From assembly GCF_029784135.1 (NCBI RefSeq), contig NC_073746.1, positions 143,472,556 through 143,536,555 on the forward strand: a stretch of DNA of 64,000 nt, in the 5' to 3' direction. Position numbers and translations under genes: made by a program. Within the stretch, counting starts at the first letter, position 1. Each line of letters begins with the position of its first letter. Below the pieces are notes generated by a model. It was not told the DNA's origin, made no database searches, and worked only from the letters and a program-made list of their open reading frames with translations. Shown here one piece after another: positions 1 through 9,860 of this stretch. Source of the stretch: Toxorhynchites rutilus septentrionalis (taxonomy: Eukaryota > Arthropoda > Insecta > Diptera > Culicidae).

Positions 1-1097
1 TAGGTAGGTATTCACGTAGGAGAAGAAAATAAAACAATATATTTAAAATATATATTTAACAAAAGCTGTCCCCTTTGTATAGTCCTACGTCACTCCGGTT
101 ATGTCCCCGACATTATCCACCCGTCTTTTTGTCTGAAAAGTCGATTTTTGACGAAATTTTTTTTTTCGAGATAACAGTAAATCTTTTGAGTAACAACGAG
201 AACAATTGTCAGAAGGTTAAATTAGCAAGGAAAAAACGGAAAAGAAAACAGAAAATGATCAGCTTGGATACACACGATTAACAAGAATTACTCACAAAGT
301 TATTTTTATTTAATTGTATGGGATAATTTTCAACCACATTCTTATTTTCGTTCATATGATTTTTTTTTCAAATCCGGCTGCGGGCCGCATGAACAAGGCT
401 GGAGGGCCGCAGGTTGGCCACCACTGCTCTAGAAAGTCGGAAAAATTGATTTTTTTCGCATTTTCGGAAAGCAATGTTGCAATGCAATGTTGTACCGTAA
501 TGATTTTTCGATATTTCTTCTTGTTAAAAAGTTACAGCAAAAACTGTAAAGTAACCTCAACCAAAATAGCATTGTTGTTCGAATCTTAAACGCGGTTTTC
601 TCGAAACTCTCGTTTATCTCAAAATCCAAATTTCATGCAAAAATTATTATTCTGCCCTTCGATGTATTTTTTTAAACTATATTCAATGTACCTTTTAAAA
701 TCATTACATCATATTTTTTTATCAATGTCTGTTCATTATTATTATGAAGAAAAATATATTCACGCATTTAATCGAATACCGAAGAACAAGTATTTGAATG
801 AATTGCGAATTGCAATATTTCCCAACGATTGAACCATAAATGATTGACCAGTGTCCGTGGAGCAAGTACCATTGCTCGTTTTTGTCGACACGGGAAGGAT
901 CACACTGAAACGCATAGAAAAAATATATGGGAAAATATCAATGTTCCGATTTTTTTTGTTAAGGTATCCAATTTCGAACTAGGGAATTGTATAGTCTAGC
1001 ATATCCAAAAATCATAGAAAATTACCCGGGGTTTAATTAACAAAAATCCCAAATTTGAACAAAATTATGAACAGTTTGAAAAATGAATACGGAAATA
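1..1097. other. AT-rich non-coding stretch, probably IRS intron
   Basis: No convincing gene was found. Small open frames here have no recognisable motif. The one identifiable piece is a hAT-type terminus near 360-426, listed separately. By position this is most simply part of the intron upstream of the first visible IRS exon, but that is an inference. Confidence 0.5.
360..426 (-). mobile_element. Terminal fragment of a hAT-type element
   Basis: Read on the minus strand the fragment begins CAGTGGTGGCCAACCTGCGG, a typical hAT terminal repeat. The next eight plus-strand bases (427-434) are CTCTAGAA, which fits the nTCTAGAn target duplication preferred by many hAT elements. The partner terminus is not in the window or has decayed, so only one end is supported. 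Confidence 0.45.
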
Positions 1098-1423
1098 CAG
1101 TAGAACGACGATAATCCGCGAGCGGATGATTGGCGGTGCGAGTTCCCTTGTAATTATATAGACCTTCTTGAAATTTGGCATTGCTTGGTAGGGCCTTGCG
1201 CTTTTGTTTTGGTCATGGCCTTCACATTATCTAAACATTGGATGTACACGACCTTACAGATGGATAGTTTAATGCTTTCTGTATAGAGGAAACATAGTTT
1301 TCATGCTGAAATATCTTTTTTTTGTTTTAAACCTCATTTTCAACCTTTCATTGCGTTTTCCGCGATTTTCGTTATACGCGTTGACCTAGCCCGACTATTC
1401 CTCAGATAATCGGGGTTCTAGTG
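1098..1423. mobile_element. pogo/Tigger-like MITE, 326 bp
   Basis: The left end reads CAGTAGAACGACGATAATCC. The right end, reverse-complemented, reads CACTAGAACCCCGATTATCT. Both abut TA (1096-1097 and 1424-1425). The ends and the inner CGCGATTTTCG stretch resemble Tigger/pogo elements. No transposase is present, so it is a non-autonomous copy. Confidence 0.55.
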
Positions 1424-1425
1424 TA

Positions 1426-1599
1426 CAGGAAAACCTGTTTTTGTGCGGTTGCTTTTTGTACGATTTTTCATTTTTGTGACTGTTTAGGTGCGATTAGTTT
1501 GTGTGATTCAAGACCCGATGTCATAATAAAATCGCACAAAAAGAATCGCACAAGCGATCAATCACCCGAAAGGGGACCGTACAAAAACAGGTTTGCCTG
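1426..1599. mobile_element. Small MITE with GTGCGG-rich arms, 174 bp
   Basis: The left end CAGGAAAACCTGTTTTTGTG matches the reverse complement of the right end (CAGGCAAACCTGTTTTTGTA) with two mismatches. The element is flanked by TA at 1424-1425 and 1600-1601. It shares its left TA with the preceding Tigger-like MITE. Related partial copies lie near 13497-13560 and 15910-16045. Confidence 0.55.
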
Positions 1600-1619
1600 T
1601 ATAATGAAGAATAAACTCT

Positions 1620-3300
1620 GAGGTAGCTACCAGTATATTTACAAGGTTTCGCAATCAATAGATTGCACGTGTGATTGCTCATCAGTAATATTTGAACGTT
1701 TACAGCAGCGATCTACACGCAGCTGAATCATGAATTCGGTCGCTACCATTGTCTCGACGCTCGGGACGGCAAGAAGTAATAGTTCATATCGGTAATTGAG
1801 TGCAGCGATAAGCATAATAGTGTGAAGATCTCGGTCGGACTATCGAAATCGTTGGAGTCCTGCAGTAGGCTTCCACTAGTCGACAATTATGTTTTCTCCT
1901 TCTCAATCTGTTGCCCCGATAACTTGGAACTGGAAGGATTTACGTTCATCGACTTGGTCTTAGCGATGATGTCTCACAGACCTGCCCTTACCCTTGGACC
2001 TGCTTTCTGAGAGGTCATCAAGCTGCTAACCGTCGGCGAACCTTTTTTTTTTGTCGAGGGATTAAAAACCATGCCTTTAGCGTCACTCTCAGAAGAGAGA
2101 CCACCCGTCGCTTTAAATGCCCGGCTATGGTAGAGCCCCTCTATCAAACGGTCCCGAACGGTTCAGGTCTTCAAGACTGCCGCCTTCGAACAACGAAAAC
2201 CTTCGACGTCTGGTTGCGCCAGAATGGTCTACACCTATATAACAATAACCGAAAACGCCGCGGACAAATACCGAAGTTGGAGCTTCGCAAGTGAAGAACT
2301 TGTTTCGAATAACGTAAATTTGAACAGCACGAATCACTTGGAAAAGAAAAACCTCTATTCTCAGTAATTAGCTTCCATTCTATTCTTACTTCACATTATC
2401 TCACTTTCTACAATCTTCCATCACTCTTCTCTCCCTTTTTCTTTGCTTTCTCTCTCTATCGCGATCATGGCCATGTCACTAAAGCTATCGTACCTGCGCG
2501 CAGGGTTTTAACCCCAATTTGTCGATAACCGGATCTGCTCCGGAACTCGAAAACGTGCTGGGCTTCGGGTAGTCTGCGATTGGTTGCCCTTCGTGGAATT
2601 CGCAATGCGTATGGCTTGCACCGCGGGACACTGCCTCCGAGTATCGGTCGAACGTTCGGGTAGACTCCCGTCCGTTTGCTTGTGGATTGGGACTCACCCG
2701 GTAATTTTCCAGCAGCAAGGCCCTAGATAAGTCGCCTGATGAACAGGCTTTCCTTGATTATTCTTAAACGTAATCGCGAACGGAACACTATAAGCTTTTT
2801 TTTAAATTATACGAATATCGAAACAAGCTGATCACTTAGGTACGTTCCGTTTACCGATCACTCCACAAACGAAAATCGAAGAAATCCAAATTCGGTTTGA
2901 TCATACCTCTGAGTATGCCAAGTGGCTGTAATTAGAATTCGCCCGTAATACCTGTTGCCACGATCGCAGTAAACCTGCCGATGTAGTCATAACGACGGTT
3001 ACTTTGAAAAATAACAGTTTGAACAAGACGTTTAGCAGCATACACGCGATTGAAGATCACAGAAAAAATATATATAAACGGACAATTTTGTGATAGAGAC
3101 AGGAGTTAGGAACAATTTGAGGGACATCGGAGAAATTAGAGGTTCAGGTTTTGAAACACCGCACTTTTATCTTGAAGCTATACAACAATTATACTACGAA
3201 TTAACAAATAAACTGTATTGCTATCAGGAATGGTGTGAACCCGATTGTTTTTAATAACAATACCCATAGTAATACAGCAGACATTTTCCGGAATTCAGAG
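1620..3300. other. GC-richer non-coding island, unidentified
   Basis: This stretch is visibly richer in G and C than its neighbours, especially 1700-2340 and 2480-2740. It has several short open frames on both strands, but none shows a motif I recognise. It may be the remains of a retroelement leader or LTR. No terminal repeats or target duplications were found to prove this. Confidence 0.3.
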
Positions 3301-4640
3301 CCCTCTGCAAGCGAGTCTGTTCTAATCCTCGCCATATTCAAAGACCACCCTCAATTGGGAACTCCACATTTTTTAGGGCATTTTTGAATTTAAATTGAAT
3401 AATTTTTTTCCTTTTTTTTCTCAACATATTTATTTCCACCAAACGTTGAACGTATAATTTTTTTTTTTCACCAAACGTTACAAGCTTGCTCTGCAAAGCG
3501 GCTCCATCCTCGTTGGATGAGCAAAACATCGTCGTCGGCCAGATCAAGATTGTTCAGTTGATCCATGGTTAAAAAATTCCATGACAATTCTCGGTTCGGT
3601 CTGTTGTCAATATCTTCAACTGAGATCTCGATGAATTTCATCATGATACAAAGGAGTCACGATAATAATACGCATACCTTTCTCAGCATTAACCCGTATA
3701 GTGTAATACTTCATGTCTCCAAAGTGTTCGTTTACATGGTACAGTGCTTGTTCACAGCACTTGCATTTCGAGAGACCCCAATTAAACCTAATTGTGGTAA
3801 TCTTCAGAATACACTAAACTTTTTCAAATGATACTATCCATACTTCATTGTTCTCTCTTCCGACTGATATTGGAAATGCTTCCATTTTTAGTGGTCGCGC
3901 TCTGCGCTCTCCGCTTCAGCGGGCGCGACATTTTCATATTCAAGTATCACATGCTAGTGTTCCAAATTCCTTCAAGCAAGACCGCAGCATGAACTGTTTG
4001 TCTATGTTCTTATTCCAACATAACCAAGTCCAAGATATTCCAATACGTTATTTAACTTAATATGTGACTTTTGGATTGTATGCATGGTTTGGTCAACGAA
4101 TATTTTAATAATAGCAGTTTGGAACAAACCTATGCAACGCTTCATATGCTTCACGGATCCGTCACATGTCGCTCCCGCATGACTTCCAATCTGCATCCCA
4201 TTTCAAAATTCCACTCGATTTCAGGTTCGTATCGTCAATGGCTTGCAGTGATTGTGAATCCTATACATAATTCACCTACTAAAATCTGATGAATTTAAAA
4301 TTTACGATTGGGAAAAAAAATAATTCCAAACGATGTTCGAACCAGTCTTGCTAATGGTCACCATTATAAAACTACATGAACATTTGTTCGTTTTATTCAT
4401 TTGACGTTTATCGTTCGACAATCAACTAAACGCATGCGTAAATAATAGGGGAAATTTGCTTTGGTATGAGCAACTCGTGTAAGTACCGTCAGCCGATCAT
4501 TAAATAACCCTCGAAAACATTTTGCTAACCCACTGAACTAGGGGCTTTAGAACAAAATACTATGGTCATATGGTCATATGGGTAAGCAGTGAATTTTTGT
4601 TAATTTTTTTTTGCAGATTCTTACTGATTTGACATATTTG
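3300..4640. other. AT-rich intron-like stretch, nothing recognised
   Basis: Only short open frames without family motifs are present. No terminal repeats, tRNA or splice-supported exon were identified. Confidence 0.4.
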
Positions 4641-4644
4641 GTTT

Positions 4645-4790
4645 AATGGAGGCGTAGTAGTAACATCCGTACCTCTCACGTTAAAGACCACGAGTTTAAT
4701 TCTCACTCCCAACATTCTTCCGAAATGGAAGTATGTACAATGACGAACCAGCCAAAAGTGTGAAAAGTCATCATAATACAGGAAAAAAAA
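4645..4790 (+). mobile_element. tRNA-derived SINE, family 2 (copy 1)
   Basis: The 5' part looks like a tRNA. A box-A-like GGCGTAGTAGTAAC is followed by CCTCTCACG and a box-B-like CACGAGTTTAATTC. The next segment (CTCACTCCCAACATTC and beyond) matches an inverted copy at 56110-56270, including the tRNA-unrelated body. A SINE is therefore more likely than a chance tRNA-like stretch. The body is diverged and the 3' end is not sharp. Confidence 0.5.
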
Positions 4791-5176
4791 TGTTGATTTG
4801 CCATTAATTTGTTATGAAATTATTCGGGCATTGTTTCTTGGTTCTGCCAGAACGAACCAAGCGCCAAAAACATTATTTTGAGATATTTCTATTCCAAGCC
4901 TGGGCTCCCTCTAATTGACCGTAGTTGATCAAATCTATTAGTTTATCGCTCATGTGTTACAAGCAGGATGTCTACAAAACACTGAGACTATGAATGTCTG
5001 TAAAATAACGCATAATTATTGAAAAAAAAAATACTTTCAGTATTGGTACGCATGCACTCAGTTCACTTTGGCAGAACAAAAGTTAAAGAATATGGGTTTC
5101 AGTTCAGTGTGGTTGGATGTATTTTTAGTCTGAATTATTACTAAAATTATACAATTAAAATGATTGAAAAAAACTT

Positions 5177-5945
5177 AAGATTCTTCGTCGCTGATCAGGT
5201 CGTAATCAATATCAACATTGTTTTGATAATCGGGAACCACCTTCATGAAGAATTCATGGTTTACAGGAGGTACTTATTTCATCAGATGTTGGATGTCGTT
5301 GTACTTCGCAAAGAAAATACTGTGCCCATTTAGATGTAAAAGTTACATTTTGGCTTGACTAAAAAATGTGAAGGGCCTCCTAATCTCTTCCTCAAGTCTA
5401 ACTCAAAGAATGGATCATCTGGGCCGTGACTATACTTAAACATATGTATTCCGGGTTTCGATTTTACCACAAAAATTACTTTCATATTTAGACAGTTCAC
5501 ATTTTCTTTGTTCTTATCCTTTTTTCTATTGATAAATAACTTTAGCAACGCTTCAGTGGAGAAACGTTCCTCCGTTGAACCATTGAAACACGAGTTGATT
5601 TGGCAATAAATGCTGTTTGTGTTCCTCACGATGCTTTTTCATAAAACTATTTGAAATTTCACAGACGTTGTTCAAAAGACATTTTGTTATGAACAATTTT
5701 TGGACAACAATAGAAGTAATTGGCTTGAATCTTCTCAGCCGCAACTACCACCCCTCGTATGTTGATGCATGATTTTCCTGCATTTATATTACGCTTACGT
5801 GGTTTTTTCTTCCAAAATTGAGAATCAGCATGCTTACGTTTTTTGAGACACGGCGACGAATCTACGTTCTCCTGATAAATATCCGAGATTTGTTCAATTG
5901 TTTTATTTCTTGCTTGTTCTAAAGTGTTATGATCGGAGAAAATTT
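5177..5945 (-). pseudogene. Decayed transposon-associated protein gene
   Basis: Minus-strand translation in shifting frames gives a connected protein. A basic segment has RKRNINAGKSCINIRG, then CCPKIVHNKMSFEQRL and SFMKKHREEHKQHLL. After a gap come MFKYSHGPDDPFFELDLRKR, NDIQHLMK, PPVNHEFFMKVVP and an acidic end ISDEES before a stop at 5177-5179. This order matches a family of uncharacterised insect proteins, often found in many genomic copies, with an N-terminal RNxGKxY-type motif, Cys-rich centre, xYKxSHxxxxPFxxLDLRxR block and PPxxHxFF end. The match is from memory of the family. Frameshifts, stops and a missing middle show it is dead. The function of the family is unknown to me. Confidence 0.5.
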
Positions 5946-5959
5946 AAAAAAATGTACAG

Positions 5960-7430
5960 CCAGAGTGAATTTCGGATCCAGATTCTTTAATAAAGTGAAA
6001 AATAAAATTATGTAGCTGCTGGACACGCAAAACTTCTTTATCTTTGCAGCCAGAGCGAACCAACTACATGCTACCTATTAATATAATATTATCACACAAC
6101 ACATTAGTATTTTTTAACGGCTCTTGAGTAATTTGATGAATAGTACATCTATTGACTCACTTTAACTCTTTTCGATAAAATAATATCAAAATAAATGAAA
6201 ATAAATTAAATATAAAATGTATTATACTTGGTTCATTATGGCCGAACGCAATTTTGAAAAATGCAGATCAGCCCTCTTAACACGATTTTACACTTCAGGG
6301 CAGCCCTCAGATTATCTTACTTGCCAGATCCCGACGACAACTGTTCCCAAGAGCTGTCAGAAACAGAAAAATTTGATAGAGATTCAGATAAATAAGAAAA
6401 ACTGCCTTTTTGAAGAAAACGATCACTATTGTCCATGCCATGATGTTGGTTTATAGTTCACTCTGGTTGAATGCAATTTCGTTTTTTTTTCACAGTCTGC
6501 TACACAGAATTTTTGTTTTGCAGCTGTTGTCAACTGTCCGAATGACACGGTCATTTTTTAGTCGCTTTTATAGTTTTATATCCCGATTTATTACATTAAA
6601 TGAGCGTAAAAATGACAGAAAATGCCATGACTCACAAATACTGGTAAGCATTTGTATAATATATATGGTACGGCAATATAAGATTAATACGAGCGAGCGA
6701 AACAAAAGACACGTTTCAAATAAGCACGCATTGCTTGGCCGAGATGGATATATATTTCTCCTTTATGCTGGAAAGTGTTTTCTAGGAGTAAAATTAGAAA
6801 ACACTTTCCAGCTTCAATTTGTAATAAGATAATATTATCACGCTCATCCCTAACAGCTGTATGGAAGCAGTCTTACATTCCAGCCGGCCTTGGTTTGATT
6901 CCCGTTGACTTCGTTTGGACTTTATTTTGGTGCAATCCTAAAAAACATGTAAAAAGAAAAAAAGAAAGAGATGTTTTTAAAGCTATTTGACGCTTCAAGG
7001 AATGGAATGACATGTTTTTTGTCAAAAATGAAATGCTTTCTGACAACGCTAGTTTGGGTGTATAATTCGTTTTATGACACTCAACTCCCATTTTTTTTAA
7101 ATTTCGCTGCAATATCATTTTGAACAATTTTTGGTGAATCTTCAACTAGAGTCTACCAAAATCAATCTTCTCTAAATTTTTTGTAAATTACCCTCATTAA
7201 CCCGATAAATAACTGTTTGATGTTGATAATTAATTTGCACAACCACAAACTGTCGTTTAAATAGTAAGGCAATTTGTTTTTCCAAAACTGCCCAGAAAAG
7301 AAAATTTTACAAACACAGTGTGTCAATAAAAAATCGGAACTGATAGCGAAAATGAACATTATTTCAAATTATGTCAACATTTGCTGAATTCATTATTCAA
7401 AGTAGTTTCCTCCAGCTTCAAAACGATTTC
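5960..7430. other. AT-rich stretch without a gene
   Basis: No coding region is supported. A tRNA-like scrap with a box-B-like GGTTTGATTCCC lies near 6885-6905, too degraded to call a SINE. Confidence 0.4.
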
Positions 7431-7432
7431 GT

Positions 7433-7579
7433 GTGAAAATTTTATCACTAGTGGCGATGCGGATGACACCCTCAAGGGCGATGTTGAATAGCAAGCATGA
7501 TTGTCCTTCCCCTTGTCTCAAGCCTTTTTACATCCCGAAGGGATTCGAGAGTGCCCTCGAGACACGCACGAAGCACATT
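7433..7579 (-). pseudogene. LINE reverse transcriptase relic, downstream half
   Basis: On the minus strand the sequence encodes, with frameshifts, CVRVSRALSNPFG, then KGLRQGEGQSCLLFNIALEG and VIRIA. This is the conserved palm region (block around LRQGD) of non-LTR retrotransposon reverse transcriptase. The aspartate normally seen in LRQGD reads as E here. The upstream half continues at 9596-9860 after a 2.0 kb insertion. Stops and frameshifts show it is inactive. Confidence 0.55.
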
Positions 7580-9590
7580 CAGGGTGTCGATTCAAAATCC
7601 GAAAAAAAATCCCTGATATTCCCTGATTTTCCCTGATTTTCCAGTAATTTTTCAGAAAAATTCCAGATGTAGACTAGTAGCTAAATTTTCTACTAGTACT
7701 TAGCTGTAGTTCCTAAAACATTTAGTTAACTTAAACAATGGAATTTTGGAATGTTTGTGGACATCTCCCAATAAACGAATTGTTGGTCAGATTATAGATT
7801 ATAGATAGACCCAGATATGGGTGACACTTTCCTCGTTCAAATTGAAAAGTATTTAAGAAAAAATAAATTTAATTTAAAAAGTAAATGTAACTACAGAATG
7901 TGCAGAAAAATAATAAAATCATAATCATATTATTATAATATTTATACTATACTTTTTATTAATTTATAGTACGGATGGTTTATACTGCAGTTTTTTGTGA
8001 AACTCATATAATATGACTTTGGCATGTGTGATTGTTGTCAATTCGTTTTCAAATTAAGAAAAATATTGCTAGATCATGTAAGAGTTATCTACAAACTAAG
8101 TTTGATCTTCATTTAACAATTTATTCGCAAGTTGGCCCTTACAAGACACTCAAAAACGTCGCGTAGGGCGACGTACGTGTTAAAAAAATAGTTTTACTGA
8201 TACATTTCATAGTTATCTTGAGGAACTCTTAAACACTAGTACAGAATGAGTCATTTTTATTTTGGTTCGGATCAATTTCATGAAACTGTTACGATTTTAA
8301 CGAAATGCTTTATCTTGCAATCTTTCGGCTCCCTTCTGTGAAATTTTATGAAATTTTCTTCGTTTTACCTCCAGAGATTTCGCTTCTTCCCGTAGCCGTT
8401 TCATTAACTTATTCATATGACGATGAAATGAATGAGAATTTCGAACTAGTTGAATTAACTAGCCTTTTTTGTTAATGAATTAACTAACATTTTATTCATG
8501 CTATCCAACCAAAGAACAGTATAGCGTCATAAACTTATCGTATAGCACAACCGTTTCCTCTCGCATATTTGCATAGAAACACTCGGTGTTAACAGAAAAG
8601 TCTTCTCAACGATCGGGTCTTACACGAGATATAGATGATCATGTTTTTGGTGAAAAGTTCGAAATTTCGTAAAATTTTGGCGAGTATTTTCGAATCCATC
8701 AATCCTTTCACGAACCTTGTAAAACATGCAATCCGAAGCTACCCAAATTCAAGAGTTATCTCCTTCATTTTGAAAGACCAGTTGCAGCTCGCGTAATATG
8801 ACCAGTTCACGTTGATACCGTCCATCGACACAAGAAGTTTGTTCAAATATATAGTTTCCAGCCCTTCTTTGGAAGCTGCAAGTTGATCTATGATGCTCGA
8901 GAACGTCTCAAATACATTGACGTCATGAAACGATTTACCAACTCCTTCTCTTCTTCATCCCAAAATCTGACATTCAGATCCATCTGCAGGCTTTTTGAAG
9001 TCTCGTTCAGACTCGTCAAAACAACGACAATGTATAACTCACAAAGTTTCATCGAGCCAAACATCATAATAAAGCTCATTATGAGGCTCATCACGCCCTA
9101 GTTGTATTTTCTCAGCTTTCTGGTTGTGATGAAAAATTCTTCTCAATGAAACCATGTCTATTTCAGAAGTGCGGAGTGATTTGTGTCACATAACTGTTTT
9201 TTTTCCAAGCACCACAGGATCTCAGCATTGATAGTATGATTTTCATGCATGAACTTATCGATAGTTTTCGAAGAAGAAAAAAGGAAGGGAATTGATTGAA
9301 GCTAAACTGCAGATACTGATGCCAAATACCAGTAAAAACAACGCGAATGTTCACCTACAGGCAAACAACATATATTGAAAAACCTACAGAGAGTCAAACT
9401 GGCCAAATACAACTTTCTTGGTTTCATTACCTATCTAATTACTCCAATAATCAAAATTCCAATTGGCGGAATTTCTTTTTTTTCCAGTTTGGTAACGAAA
9501 TTCCCTGATATTCCCTGATTTCCCCCGACATTGTTTGAATTCCCTGATATTCCCTGATTTTCAAGGTTTTTCAAGGTAGTCGACACTCTG
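7580..9590. mobile_element. 2.0 kb DNA element with 5 bp target duplication
   Basis: The left end CAGGGTGTCGA and the reverse complement of the right end CAGAGTGTCGA form short terminal repeats. ACATT flanks both sides (7575-7579 and 9591-9595). The motif TCCCTGATATTCCCTGA occurs near both ends in the same orientation (about 7611 and 9501/9541). The centre (about 8400-9100) has interrupted minus-strand frames, for example HSFHRHMNKLMKRLREEARS, but I recognise no transposase family. Superfamily assignment is open: the ends look hAT-like but a 5 bp duplication does not fit hAT. Confidence 0.5.
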
Positions 9591-9595
9591 ACATT

Positions 9596-9860
9596 ACATG
9601 GTTCAGGGCAGCCTTGATCAGTCAAGGCGACGTTTGTCGGGGTGATTGAAAAGATTTGGTCCGTAGTACCGCGGGCTCCCATGGAACCCGCCTGGTAGTA
9701 ATCCACGAATCGTTAACGAATCGTTAAAGGTGATAGACGTTGGGATATCTCTAAGAAATCTGGATCTGGGAAAGTAATTTGTATGCGGCGTTGATGCGAG
9801 CTTGTCGCCTTTCTTGTAGATACGACGACTCCTTTTATCCACGCTTCCGGTAAATAAACG
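9596..9860 (-). pseudogene. LINE reverse transcriptase relic, upstream half
   Basis: Minus-strand frames give NDSLTIRG, then YYQAGSMGARGTTDQIF and a segment ending DQGCPEPCN. YQAGFxxGRxTTDQIF is a signature of reverse transcriptase in non-LTR elements. Joining across the 7580-9590 insertion restores the next RT blocks at 7433-7579. Part of the region between TTDQIF and the next block is missing. Confidence 0.5.

Noticed and set aside
1822..2010. 62-codon frame in the GC-richer island
   Set aside because: No recognisable PH or PTB residues, no good splice sites around it and no match to any known family. Not called as an IRS exon.
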